DNA of 34,795 nt. Source: Gemmatimonadota bacterium. GTDB lineage: Bacteria; Gemmatimonadota; Gemmatimonadetes; Gemmatimonadales; GWC2-71-9. Made by a program: the position numbers and the translations under genes. Shown here one piece after another: positions 1-8,813 of the stretch. The first letter of the stretch is position 1; every line of letters starts with the position of its first letter. The stretch is taken from contig JAOTVV010000030.1 in the NCBI GenBank assembly GCA_029863245.1, positions 1 to 34,795 on the forward strand. Reading direction: 5' to 3'. The notes under the pieces were generated by a model. That model worked only from the letters and a program-made list of their open reading frames with translations. It ran no database searches and had not been told where the DNA came from.

Positions 1-1
1 G

Positions 2-1132
2 GCGCTCAAGCAGCGCGGCCTCGACGGGTGGCTGATCTACGACTTTCACGGCATCAACCCCGTGGCGCGGCGCATGCTCGGCCCGACCGGGATGCTCACC
101 AGACGGCTGTTCCTTTGGCTCGCGGCCGTGGGGCCACCCCGGCTCGTCGTGCATCGGATCGACCGGCCGGGTGTCGGCGAGTTCCCGGGAGAGGTCCAGG
201 TCTATACCACATGGCAGGAGCTGCACCAGGCGCTGACCGACCTGGCGCGCGGCCGCAGGATCGCGATGGAGACCTTTGCCGAGAACGCGGTGCCCTATCT
301 CGACCTGGTTCCGAGCGGGGTGGTGGAGTTGCTCACGCGGTTGGGGGCGAAACTGGTGACGTCGGCGCCGCTCGTCACCGAGTTCACCTCGCGGTGGTCG
401 GCGGCCGAGTTGGACGACCATCGGGCCGCCGCCGAGGCGATCGCCACCATCGCGAGGACGACGCTCGCGCGGGTGGTGCGGGAGCCTGGTCGGACTGACG
501 AGCACGGCGTGCAGCAGCACGTCATCGCGCGGATCCGGGAGCAGGGACTGACGTTCGACGATCCTCCGATCGTCGCATTTGGTCCCAATGCGGCCGACCC
601 GCATTACAGCCCGGACAGCGTGTCGAGTCGCACGCTGGCCGAAGGTGACGTGGTGTTGCTCGATCTCTGGGCCCGGCGCAGCACCGACACCGTGTGGGCG
701 GACCAGACGTGGATGGGTTTCGCGGGCCCCACCCCTCCGGACGACGTGCGGCAGGTGTTCGAGGCGGTCGTGGCGGCCAGGGATGCGGCTGTCGACCGGC
801 TACGTCGTGCGGTAGCCGGCGGCGAGCGGGTGACGGGGGCGATGCTCGACACGGCAGCCCGCGAGCTGCTCACGGATCGTGGGTACGGCGAGTTTTTCGG
901 GCACCGCACCGGCCATTCCATCGACCTCGAGCTCCACGGGTCGGGGCCGCACCTCGACGATTTCGAGACCCACGACGTGCGCGAGCTCCTCCCCGGGGTC
1001 GGGTTCTCGGTGGAACCCGGCGTATACCTTCCGGGCCGGTTCGGCGTGCGGAGCGAGATCAACGTGGTGCTGGGGCCCGCGGGGCCCGACGTGACGCCGC
1101 GGGAGCCCCAACGGGTATTGATCACCGGGTGA
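2..1132 (+). CDS. M24 family metallopeptidase (Xaa-Pro dipeptidase/aminopeptidase type), 5'-truncated by the window edge
   Basis: The reading frame is open from the first bases of the window, so the true start lies upstream; 376 residues are visible. The N-terminal part (about residues 1-140) resembles the creatinase-like domain of prolidases, and the rest is the pita-bread catalytic domain. Metal-ligand positions of family M24 can be read: Asp221 (LLDLW), Asp234 (ADQT), His305 (HRTGHSID), Glu338 (SVEPGVY) and Glu352 (RSEINVV). The family normally hydrolyses peptides with proline in the second position, using two metal ions in the cytoplasm. The two aspartates are 13 residues apart rather than the usual 11, a small local insertion. 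No signal peptide can be judged because the N-terminus is missing. It is separated from the next operon by 340 nt with its own promoter, so the two are probably unlinked. The family call is firm; substrate specificity is not determined. Confidence 0.88.
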   Translation, partial: ALKQRGLDGWLIYDFHGINPVARRMLGPTGMLTRRLFLWLAAVGPPRLVVHRIDRPGVGEFPGEVQVYTTWQELHQALTDLARGRRIAMETFAENAVPYLDLVPSGVVELLTRLGAKLVTSAPLVTEFTSRWSAAELDDHRAAAEAIATIARTTLARVVREPGRTDEHGVQQHVIARIREQGLTFDDPPIVAFGPNAADPHYSPDSVSSRTLAEGDVVLLDLWARRSTDTVWADQTWMGFAGPTPPDDVRQVFEAVVAARDAAVDRLRRAVAGGERVTGAMLDTAARELLTDRGYGEFFGHRTGHSIDLELHGSGPHLDDFETHDVRELLPGVGFSVEPGVYLPGRFGVRSEINVVLGPAGPDVTPREPQRVLITG

Positions 1133-1253
1133 ACGGGCTATCGGGGTCCCCCGGCAAGACCTTCTATATGGTAGAGGGGGCGCGGCTCCCGACGGGAACT
1201 GTCCCATTTCAAGGACATCACCCGCCCACCCACAACGTTCCATTCCGCAAATC

Positions 1254-1281
1254 TTGACAGGGCTAAGTATACCGGTACATT
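1254..1281 (+). promoter_or_regulatory. Sigma-70-type promoter of the five-gene envelope operon
   Basis: A perfect TTGACA (1254-1259) is followed after 16 nt by TACATT (1276-1281), which matches four of six -10 positions. A consensus -35 box in such GC-rich DNA, upstream of a long operon and downstream of a complete gene, makes this the best promoter candidate in the window. Transcription would begin around 1288. Confidence 0.55.
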
Positions 1282-1301
1282 GTCCCTAGCTCACTCGGAG
1301 G

Positions 1302-1451
1302 TGGTGACACGGAATCGTATTTGTCAGCTGCAGTTCCCCGACACTTCGCCGACAACTCCTCTTCCCTCACTCCAGCCGGAGCCTTCGGCTTGGGCGGGTC
1401 GTGTGTCAGTGACGTGTCACCAAAGTGTTCTCGGAGGATCTCTGGTTTTTT
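1302..1451 (+). promoter_or_regulatory. Possible structured leader / attenuator
   Basis: TGGTGACAC (1302-1310) is perfectly complementary to GTGTCACCA (1414-1422) and could close a domain of about 100 nt. The 3' strand of that helix overlaps ACCAAAG (1419-1425), which can instead pair imperfectly with CTCTGGT (1440-1446), directly before six T residues (1446-1451). Two mutually exclusive pairings before a T-run is the arrangement of an attenuator. The second stem is weak (one mismatch, 14-nt loop), and no known riboswitch class was recognised. Confidence 0.22.
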
Positions 1452-1459
1452 CGTCATTT

Positions 1460-1464
1460 GGAGG
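1460..1464 (+). promoter_or_regulatory. Shine-Dalgarno site that sets the start of the TonB receptor
   Basis: GGAGG lies 8 nt before the ATG at 1473. The longer frame starting at 1425 has no such site and would put 16 polar residues in front of a normal signal peptide, so 1473 is preferred. Confidence 0.75.
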
Positions 1465-1472
1465 ACGAGTCC

Positions 1473-4400
1473 ATGACAGAGAATAGTCGTAGCGTGCTTG
1501 CCCGCGCGGCGCGCGCTCTCCTGGTCTGCGGTGTCCTTTCGTTTGGAGCCACGGGGCTCTGGGCGCAGGGGACCACCGGCAAGGTCCAGGGGATCGTGCT
1601 GGATCCGACGGGGCAGCCGATCGCGAACTCGCAGGTGTTCGTGCTCGGCACCTCATTTGCCGCGCTCACCAACGAGGACGGCTTCTATTTCATCAACAAC
1701 GTGCCGGCCGGGATCTACTCGATGCGGGCACAATTCATCGGGTACCAGCCGGCGGAGATCAGCGGCGTCCGGGTGCTGGCCGACCAGACGCTGACGGTCG
1801 ACTTCCGCCTGTCCGGGGCCGTTGCCCTGGAGGCAATCACCATCACCGCGGCCACGGCACCGATCGTGCCGCGGGACCAGGTGGCCTCGAAGTCCATTGT
1901 GACGGGTGAAGACATCGACAACCTGCCGGTGAACGACGCTTTGAACCTGGTGCAGCTCCAGCCGGGAGTCGTGACCGGTCGTGGAGGCGGTGTTTCAATC
2001 CGGGGCGGACGCACCAACGAAGCCACGATCTTCATCGACGGTGCCCCGGTGCGGCGCATGAACTCCGGGACCTCGTCGCTGGGCGTTTCGACCACCGCCC
2101 TGGCCGAGGTATCGGTCACGACTGGTGCCATGGAGGCGTCCTTCGGTGACGCCCAGGCGGGCGTCATCTCGTTCGTGACGCGGTCCGGTGGCCCGCGGTT
2201 GGTTGGATCCGTGGCCTACGAAACCGACGAGCCGATGGGCAAGAACCTGTCGCAGGGCTACAACGTCTTCCAGGGCGCTCTGAGCGGCCCGGTGTTCGGC
2301 AACCTAACCTTCTCTGTCGGCGCCACGCTGCAGGGAACGCGCGGTGCGGTGACGGGCAAAGGCATGGAGGATATCCCGTCGTACACCTTTGCCGGCGTCG
2401 ATACCGTGGTGACCGACCTCGTCGTGGCGGACGTTGTCAAAACGGTGATTCCGCAGTTCATCCAGTTCGGCGGGCAGTGTGACGGCCAGGACAACTTCGG
2501 CTACGAGTGCCAGGGTCGGCTCCGGCCGTACTCCTGGACGACGGACACGCGAGCCAATGCGAAGCTGCAGTACACCTACGGTGGCTCGCGGATCTCGCTC
2601 TCCGGCCTCTCCAACATCACGCAGGGAATGGCCCCTGAAGGGGTATTCAACATCGAGGCCGACGCGGGTTTTCGGCAGAACAACAACGTTTTCGTGCTCG
2701 ACTGGGTCCAGCAGGTATTCCGTGGCGCCACTAACGAGCTGGCGTTCAACGTGAACCTGTCCTACCAGACGGATCGCTTCATTAACGGCGACGTACCCCG
2801 GACCGATGGACTCGGACTGCGCGATCCCTTCATGGGCATCGTGGTCTCGCCGATCGACTTCTATTCGGACTGGGATCGGTTCGCACAGGTAGACGGCGAG
2901 CACGGCACGCGGGACCCGGCCACCAATGGGTGGATCGTCAAGCAGCTCAAGACGGATGAGGACTGGGACCGGTTGCTCGAGAACTACCGCTACGACCGCG
3001 GCACGCGAGCGGCCTACGAGGGTCGGCTCGAGGTCCGTGCCCGCGCCAATCCACGTTTCAACCCGTGGGCGGTCAATACGGCCGGATCCACGTGCCGGTC
3101 GTTCGACTCGACGATGTGCACCTTCGGCATCAACGACGGCCAGCAGTTTTTCGGTTACGAGCGTCGCTGGGTGGGCCGGGCGAACGTGGACTGGCAGGTA
3201 GACCGGTTCAACCGGTTCAAGTTCGGCGTGGAAGGCACGGTTGCCCGTATCGGCCAGTTCAACAACAACTACACGTCGGTCGGCTTCGGTGCGAACTACG
3301 TGGCCGATCCGTTCAAGGTAGGTGTCTTCGCGCAGGACCGCATCGATCTCGGGGACGTCGTCATCGAGTTCGGCGCGCGCTATGACCTCTACGATACCCG
3401 AGCAGTATTCCCGCTCGTGCCGGGCCGCATCTACACCAACCCTGCGTTCGATCCGACCAAGAGTGTAGATGACATGACGTGCACGGAAGCCCGTGAGGAT
3501 TGCAGCATCAACGATTGGGTGTGGTACAAGGCGCCCCGACACACGGCGTTCTCACCGCGGGTCCGGGTCTCGTTCCCGGTGACCGACCGAACCGGATTCC
3601 GGCTCTCCTACGCCCACCAGACCCAGGTGCCCGAGTTCACACAGCTCTATAACGGCACCAACAACGATCTCGCCAAGACGAACACGAACGACCGGTTCGG
3701 CGGCGACGTGGAGTTCGCCCGGACCATTCTCTTCGAGTTTGGCATCCGGCACGCCTTCAGCCCGGATATGGTGCTGGACATCTCCGCCTACAACAAGGAC
3801 AAGACGTCCGACATCACGTACCGGACCCTGCCGTTCTTCGACACGTTCTCCGATCGCACGAGCAACGTGAACATCCTGACCAATGCGGACTTCGGCAACG
3901 TTCGGGGGATCGACTTCCAGCTGCTGCGGCGGTTCAGCAACATCTTCTCCGGTCAGGTCTCCTACACGGTCCAAAACTCCAAGAGCACGGGATCGGACCC
4001 GACGGACTTCTTGTTCGGAATCTCGCGCGCGCCGTTCGGCGTGACGGGTGAGCGGCAGGAAGCGCCGCAGACGACGCTGCGGACGCGGGACGACCGTCGG
4101 CACAGCCTCCAGGGGACGTTCTCGGTGACCTTCCCGGTGGACTTCGCCCCCAACTCGGCGGTGGGCGCGATCCTGCGTGACGTTGGGGTCTTCGGGGTGG
4201 CGCAGCTGCGGAGCGGGTTGCCGTACACCCGGCTCGAGAACAACGGCCGCGGCAACACTTCCGCCGGCGGATTCGGACTGGTATCCGACCTGATCGAGCC
4301 GCTGCAGTCGTCGGAAACGCCGTGGGAGAAGTTCTTCGACCTTCGAGTCACGAAAGGCTTCCAGCTGGGCCCGACGAACTGGACGGCGTACGCGGACATC

Positions 4401-4826
4401 CGCAACGTCTTCAACTTCACCAACAAGCCCGTAGTGTTTTCCGAAACGGGGGACGTGGTGAACGAAGAGTTCTTGAAGCAGGGATGGCTCGATCCACAGC
4501 TCCTCTCCATGGAGCAGGATGCCAGCGCCACGGGGGTTTGGCAGCAAGTGACGAAGTCGGATGAGGACGGTTCCAATGTCCGATCGGTTGGGGCGATCAA
4601 CCTGACCAACGTCGCGCAGACGTGCAGCAATTGGGGTGGTGCGGGTGGCGCGGTGGCGTGCGTCATGCTCCAACGGTCGGAGGCCCGGTTCGGCAACGGC
4701 GACGGTCTTTACGACGTCGAAGAGCAGACGGCGGCAGTCACTGCGTACTACAACCAGTTCAACGCCCCGCAGACCTTCTTTGGGCAGGGGCGGTTGGTTC
4801 GGGTTGGCGTACAGCTGCAGTTCTAA
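1473..4826 (+). CDS. TonB-dependent outer-membrane receptor with carboxypeptidase-regulatory-like domain
   Basis: This 1117-residue protein has a signal peptide (residues 1-31, likely cleaved after GLWA, leaving Gln32). A carboxypeptidase-regulatory-like beta-sandwich follows (about 36-120: GKVQGIVLDPTGQPI ... GFYFINNVPAGIYSM). A TonB plug comes next (about 130-240, with SIRGGRTNEATIFIDGAPV), then a long beta-barrel ending in an aromatic terminus (VGVQLQF), as expected for barrel-assembly recognition. The family imports bulky ligands through the outer membrane using TonB energy; the ligand is unknown. The architecture is SusC-like, but no SusD lipoprotein follows. Instead, genes for a large secreted protein, a PorV-like barrel, a GWxTD protein and a lipoprotein come next in the same direction, with gaps of 35-94 nt. 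Start chosen from the Shine-Dalgarno site at 1460-1464. Confidence 0.9.
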   Translation: MTENSRSVLARAARALLVCGVLSFGATGLWAQGTTGKVQGIVLDPTGQPIANSQVFVLGTSFAALTNEDGFYFINNVPAGIYSMRAQFIGYQPAEISGVRVLADQTLTVDFRLSGAVALEAITITAATAPIVPRDQVASKSIVTGEDIDNLPVNDALNLVQLQPGVVTGRGGGVSIRGGRTNEATIFIDGAPVRRMNSGTSSLGVSTTALAEVSVTTGAMEASFGDAQAGVISFVTRSGGPRLVGSVAYETDEPMGKNLSQGYNVFQGALSGPVFGNLTFSVGATLQGTRGAVTGKGMEDIPSYTFAGVDTVVTDLVVADVVKTVIPQFIQFGGQCDGQDNFGYECQGRLRPYSWTTDTRANAKLQYTYGGSRISLSGLSNITQGMAPEGVFNIEADAGFRQNNNVFVLDWVQQVFRGATNELAFNVNLSYQTDRFINGDVPRTDGLGLRDPFMGIVVSPIDFYSDWDRFAQVDGEHGTRDPATNGWIVKQLKTDEDWDRLLENYRYDRGTRAAYEGRLEVRARANPRFNPWAVNTAGSTCRSFDSTMCTFGINDGQQFFGYERRWVGRANVDWQVDRFNRFKFGVEGTVARIGQFNNNYTSVGFGANYVADPFKVGVFAQDRIDLGDVVIEFGARYDLYDTRAVFPLVPGRIYTNPAFDPTKSVDDMTCTEAREDCSINDWVWYKAPRHTAFSPRVRVSFPVTDRTGFRLSYAHQTQVPEFTQLYNGTNNDLAKTNTNDRFGGDVEFARTILFEFGIRHAFSPDMVLDISAYNKDKTSDITYRTLPFFDTFSDRTSNVNILTNADFGNVRGIDFQLLRRFSNIFSGQVSYTVQNSKSTGSDPTDFLFGISRAPFGVTGERQEAPQTTLRTRDDRRHSLQGTFSVTFPVDFAPNSAVGAILRDVGVFGVAQLRSGLPYTRLENNGRGNTSAGGFGLVSDLIEPLQSSETPWEKFFDLRVTKGFQLGPTNWTAYADIRNVFNFTNKPVVFSETGDVVNEEFLKQGWLDPQLLSMEQDASATGVWQQVTKSDEDGSNVRSVGAINLTNVAQTCSNWGGAGGAVACVMLQRSEARFGNGDGLYDVEEQTAAVTAYYNQFNAPQTFFGQGRLVRVGVQLQF

Positions 4827-4843
4827 CGAAGGCTTTTGGTGAT

Positions 4844-4871
4844 CGGTGGCGCCGCGGATGCGGCGCCACCG
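4844..4871 (+). other. Intercistronic stem-loop (12-bp perfect stem, GGAT loop)
   Basis: CGGTGGCGCCGC (4844-4855) and GCGGCGCCACCG (4860-4871) are perfect reverse complements around the 4-nt loop GGAT. It sits 17 nt after the receptor stop codon and 24 nt before the next start. There is no T-run after it, so it is unlikely to be a full intrinsic terminator. RNA stabilisation or processing between the two cistrons, or partial termination, are possible roles. Confidence 0.7.
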
Positions 4872-4895
4872 GGGGATTCATACAGCGAGGATCTG

Positions 4896-7800
4896 ATGAA
4901 TCGCAGAGTTCTGTTAAATCGTCTGGCCGGGGCTGGGCTGCTGTTTGTGTTTCTCGCCCTCGCGGCCATCTCGGCTGTGCAGGCCGAGCCCGTCCGCGGG
5001 GCGAAGAAGGCCCGCCGGTCCGGTTTCGACCTGTTGGGTGCCGCCTCAACGTGGTTTACCCGCGTGAACCGTGTGCAGTGCGGCCTGGACAACCAGGGCA
5101 ACATCTGCACTGATGTGACCGGCTCCCCGTTGGGTGGCGGTGGGTTCTGGCCCGGGGGGACGCCAAACCAGTACATCTTCAACTCCGGCCTGCAGCTTGC
5201 CGGGATCATTCCCGCCGACGCAGGCTTTGCATGGGCGGGCGACACGGTCGGCAGCTACATTTTCGACGCCCGAGGCACCCAGCCGCACGGCGAGCAGGTG
5301 AGTCTGGTCTATAGCTCACTCACTCCCGGGGATTTGGCCGACTGGCCGAACGGAGCGGTCGTGCGGGATGCGGACATCTTCAACCCCGCGCTGCTGAACC
5401 GGCAAGCAGTCTCCCAAGAGGACACGTGGGTCCGCTACTGGGACAGCCCCAACCTCCTGTCCGAACGTCAACATCCGATGGGCATTCTGGTCGATCAGCG
5501 GTCGATCGCATGGAACTACCCGTCCGGCAACGAGGACATTCTCTACTTCATTTTCACTTTCTACAATATCACGGCGTCCGATGCGTCGGCGTATGGCTCA
5601 CTCGATCCGGCGATTCGGTCGGAGATCGCGGCCGTCGGCGGCAGCTGGGTAGCCACGACCGAGACCCGGTTGGGGGTGGACATTCCTGCGGCAGGCTACC
5701 GGATCGACAGCATGTTTGCCGCGTTCGCGATGGACCCGGACGTGGGCGACGCCGGCAGCAACTCGTCTACGGCCATTCTGCCGTTCGACATGGGCGTGGC
5801 GTACAAGAGCGACTTCGACGAGCCCACCTGGCTCTATCCGCCAGACATCAATGGCGCGCCGTTCGGACCCTATCCCGGGTTCATCGGCGTGAAGTACCTG
5901 AAGAGCCCGGTGGATCCGGTGACATTGGCACCGGTTGGCCTCACGCTGTTCTCGAACACCACCAATCCGTCGGCCGCGAACTCACTGTTTCCCGATCCGC
6001 TGGGTGTGAGCCAGTTGTGGCGCTATCTCTCGGGGCGTATCGATCTCAACCAGGGTGATCCCCCGTGTCAGATCAACCCACCCATCCAGCGCAAGCTGTG
6101 TGCGCTGGTGCAGGCGCCGACGGACACGCGGTTCTATCAGTCGTCCGGACCGTTCTCGCTGAATCCCGGGGAGTCGGCGACCATCGTGGTGGCCTACGTG
6201 CATGCGGCGCCGGTGGCGGCCGAGGTCGCACCGTACTTCGGTGGTACGCTCGCCCCCGGCATCCCGCCGTCGGGCGAGGAGATCGCCAACGACAACAACG
6301 TTCTGCGCGTAATCGAGCGAGCCGCGGGCTGGCTCGGTGAGAATGACGCCGACCTTGACGGCGTCATCAGGCAGAACGAGGTCCAGACGCTCGACCGGTC
6401 GTTGCTCAAGAAGGCCCTCGTGGCGCAGGGTCTGTTCGACGCGAATTTCCTGTTACCGTTCGCACCGGAGCCACCCGAGTTCTACCTCGTACCGGGCGAC
6501 AACCAGGTCATCGTCGTGTGGCAGAAGTCCGTGACCGAGACCATCGGGGATCCATACTACGACCTCGCCAAAGACCCGGGCACCGCTACCGATCCCAACG
6601 CGCTCTGGGATCCGGACTACCGCGGACCGAACGACGTTGAGGGATACCGGATCTATCGGGGACGCACGGCCGGGCAGCTTGAACTGATCGCTCAGTTCGA
6701 CTACACCGGCACCACCTTCGTGGACAACACTGGTGTGTGGGCGTATCTGGGCCGATGCGCGCCAGAGCTTGGGATTACCGACGACTGCCCGTCGTTCCCG
6801 GATTCGCACGAGCTCGTGGGCGACATCACCCAGGTCAAGCCCGGCGGCCGTGTGGAGCTGGCTGACGGCTCGGTCTTTATCGTCAGCAAGGAGAATCCGG
6901 TCGAGGACGCCGGCTTCCCGGCCCTGGAGAACACCGGCGTTCCGTTCGGGTTTGTCGACACGGGCGTCCTGAACTCGGTGACGTACCACTATTCCGTGAC
7001 CGCATTCGACGTGAACTCGGTGGCCTCAGGTCCGGGTACCCTCGAGTCGACGGTGCAGACGAGGAGCGTCGTGCCACGGAAGCCGTCGCTCGCCTATTCC
7101 GACGCGGTGCTGGTGAGCGGGTTGTTCGGAGACGATGGCGTCGCGCTGGACCCGAATGAGCCGTTCGGCATCGACCCGGCGACGGGGAGATTCAGCGCCA
7201 CGCCGCCACCGACGAATTCCCTCGAGGGCGCGTTCATTCCCGTGGCGACGTCGCTCCTTCCTGACCTCAACCTCGTGGCACAGATCGATTCCGTCGAGGC
7301 AATACGATTCGACGACGCCCGCTGTCTCAGCGGCGGAAACGGGCTTGGCTCGTGCTACTTGTTCTATGTGACGTTCGACAAGGACGGCGTCCAGACGCCG
7401 GCGGTGATCGAGCAGCCCTGGCCCGTGTGGTCCTCGTTCGGCGAACCGTCACAGATCGGTGCCTCCCTGGGCCTGGTGAAGGTCGACGCGGACGTGCCGT
7501 CGGAGGCGCGGTTCGGCGTTCCGGCCGGCTTTACTACGCTCAACGCGACGGTCTCGGCCACGCTCCGCCAGTACATTCAGTTCTCCGGCTTCGAAGGCCA
7601 GTCGTCCCGTCGTGGGTACGCGGCACTAGACCCCAGCATCTCACCGGGCGGCTCCCGCTGGTTCGAGGGGGCCAACGAGACGCTCGATCATCCGACCTAC
7701 GGCGTTCGCGTCGGGCATGTCGATGGCGTGGACACGATCTGGGCGCCGATCCACCATACGGACTACGACCCGCTGACGCGAGGCCTGCAGACGTATTCAC

Positions 7801-8759
7801 CGTCGGGCGTGATGCAGTGTATGGGCTACTTCTTCGGTGGCCTCGACAGGCAGGCGGACATCCAACTCACGTGGGGGCCGAGCGGGACGGTGACGTCGAT
7901 ACGGGACATTACGCACCACGTCGACGTGCCGTTCAACCCGTTGATCAAGGCCAGCTACGGCTTCGTCGGCGACTTGAGCGGCGATGGCGTCATCAGCTGG
8001 CGCGACTTCGACTACGTGCAGAATGCCGCAGAGAGCTTCTCGGTGCTCGGCTTCTGTAACGAATCCGAGCTCGAGGGGTCGACGGGTCAATTGGTGCAGA
8101 ACCCGGTCATCGGCCCCGTGTCGACCGACGGGAACACCCGCCAGGCGCCGGGTACAGCAGCGCCGCCGGTGACGGGGACGGGCTTTGGCCTGTATCTCCC
8201 GGGTCACCGCTACATCTTCCAGCTGACCGGCGGCACGCCGCCGGCAGACGGAACGGTGTGGACGCACCGCAGCTATGCGGGGATCGTGAGTGCGGACCCC
8301 GTGGGAGCGGCGACGACGACGCCCAGCAAGTACTCGTTCAGTGCGACCAGGCGGTCGCCGGCGGTGCCGGGTCTCCAAGTCGTATTCAGGGTGAATGCCG
8401 CCAGCTCGATTGGTGGGGTCACGGACTCGACGCTAGCCAACGTGCACACGCTGCCCGACCCGTACTACGTCACGTCCGGGCTCGAGATCTCGCCGCAGCA
8501 GAAGGTGATCAAGTTCGTGAACCTGCCGCCGCAGGCCATCATCAGGATCTACTCGTTGAGCGGCGTGCTGGTTGACGTCGTGGAGCACGACGATGTGACT
8601 GGCGGTGGCGAGGCGAACTGGGATGTGCGGAACCGCAACAACCAGTTCGTGGCAAGCGGCGTGTACTTCTATCATATCGAAACAGCGAGCGGCGCAGAGA
8701 AGATCGGCCGGTTCACGGTGGTCAACTCTGGCAACCTGGCCATTGGTCGGCAGAACTAA
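4896..8759 (+). CDS. Large secreted protein with FN3-like region, EF-hand loops and type IX-like C-terminal sorting domain
   Basis: This 1287-residue protein has a signal peptide (1-30, cleavage predicted before Glu31). The central region includes a fibronectin-III-like segment (about 527-715: VIVVWQKS, GYRIYRGR, TYHYSVTAFDVNS). Two calcium-type loops are visible: a canonical EF-hand loop at residues 484-495 (DADLDGVIRQNE) and a dockerin-like loop at 1026-1037 (DLSGDGVISWRD). The last 100 residues (about 1185-1278) read as a sorting-type/FlgD-like Ig fold: VIKFVNLPPQAIIRIYSLSG, then WDVRNRNNQFVASGVYFYH and a final basic beta-strand (EKIGRF). In Bacteroidetes such domains direct cargo through the SprA translocon and are recognised by PorV-type proteins; a PorV-like gene is next in this operon. 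No catalytic motif was recognised. The ATG at 4896 is chosen because it starts the signal peptide after a GAGG (4887-4890); the frame extends upstream to a TTG at 4836 without support. Confidence 0.8.
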   Translation: MNRRVLLNRLAGAGLLFVFLALAAISAVQAEPVRGAKKARRSGFDLLGAASTWFTRVNRVQCGLDNQGNICTDVTGSPLGGGGFWPGGTPNQYIFNSGLQLAGIIPADAGFAWAGDTVGSYIFDARGTQPHGEQVSLVYSSLTPGDLADWPNGAVVRDADIFNPALLNRQAVSQEDTWVRYWDSPNLLSERQHPMGILVDQRSIAWNYPSGNEDILYFIFTFYNITASDASAYGSLDPAIRSEIAAVGGSWVATTETRLGVDIPAAGYRIDSMFAAFAMDPDVGDAGSNSSTAILPFDMGVAYKSDFDEPTWLYPPDINGAPFGPYPGFIGVKYLKSPVDPVTLAPVGLTLFSNTTNPSAANSLFPDPLGVSQLWRYLSGRIDLNQGDPPCQINPPIQRKLCALVQAPTDTRFYQSSGPFSLNPGESATIVVAYVHAAPVAAEVAPYFGGTLAPGIPPSGEEIANDNNVLRVIERAAGWLGENDADLDGVIRQNEVQTLDRSLLKKALVAQGLFDANFLLPFAPEPPEFYLVPGDNQVIVVWQKSVTETIGDPYYDLAKDPGTATDPNALWDPDYRGPNDVEGYRIYRGRTAGQLELIAQFDYTGTTFVDNTGVWAYLGRCAPELGITDDCPSFPDSHELVGDITQVKPGGRVELADGSVFIVSKENPVEDAGFPALENTGVPFGFVDTGVLNSVTYHYSVTAFDVNSVASGPGTLESTVQTRSVVPRKPSLAYSDAVLVSGLFGDDGVALDPNEPFGIDPATGRFSATPPPTNSLEGAFIPVATSLLPDLNLVAQIDSVEAIRFDDARCLSGGNGLGSCYLFYVTFDKDGVQTPAVIEQPWPVWSSFGEPSQIGASLGLVKVDADVPSEARFGVPAGFTTLNATVSATLRQYIQFSGFEGQSSRRGYAALDPSISPGGSRWFEGANETLDHPTYGVRVGHVDGVDTIWAPIHHTDYDPLTRGLQTYSPSGVMQCMGYFFGGLDRQADIQLTWGPSGTVTSIRDITHHVDVPFNPLIKASYGFVGDLSGDGVISWRDFDYVQNAAESFSVLGFCNESELEGSTGQLVQNPVIGPVSTDGNTRQAPGTAAPPVTGTGFGLYLPGHRYIFQLTGGTPPADGTVWTHRSYAGIVSADPVGAATTTPSKYSFSATRRSPAVPGLQVVFRVNAASSIGGVTDSTLANVHTLPDPYYVTSGLEISPQQKVIKFVNLPPQAIIRIYSLSGVLVDVVEHDDVTGGGEANWDVRNRNNQFVASGVYFYHIETASGAEKIGRFTVVNSGNLAIGRQN

Positions 8760-8772
8760 GGATCGGACCGGT

Positions 8773-8797
8773 CCGGGCGGGGCTTGGCCCCGCCCGG
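8773..8797 (+). other. Intercistronic stem-loop (11-bp perfect stem, TTG loop)
   Basis: CCGGGCGGGGC (8773-8783) and GCCCCGCCCGG (8787-8797) form a perfect, entirely GC stem around a 3-nt loop. It lies 13 nt after the stop codon of the secreted-protein gene and just before the Shine-Dalgarno site of the PorV-like gene. No T-run follows. Confidence 0.7.
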
Positions 8798-8802
8798 CCA
8801 CT

Positions 8803-8807
8803 GGAGG
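8803..8807 (+). promoter_or_regulatory. Shine-Dalgarno site that sets the start of the PorV-like gene
   Basis: GGAGG is 6 nt before the ATG at 8814. Two earlier in-frame starts (8784, 8808) are inside the hairpin or directly abut this site, so they cannot use it. Confidence 0.75.
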
Positions 8808-8813
8808 ATGATC

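Larger units (their letters stand above)
1133..1472. other. 340-nt intergenic region containing promoter and long 5' leader
   Basis: No convincing gene lies here; short frames are weak and lack ribosome-binding sites. The stretch is visibly more AT-rich than its surroundings from about 1250 onward. It holds a promoter-like pair (1254-1281), a 9-nt long-range inverted repeat (1302-1310 with 1414-1422), a six-T run (1446-1451) and the Shine-Dalgarno site of the receptor gene (1460-1464). If transcription starts near 1288, the leader is about 185 nt, long enough to hold regulatory RNA structure. Confidence 0.6.

Noticed and set aside
1476..4826. SusC of a classical SusCD glycan-uptake pair
   Set aside because: The receptor has the domain order, but the next gene lacks a lipobox and SusD-like helical repeats, so only a TonB-dependent receptor is called.
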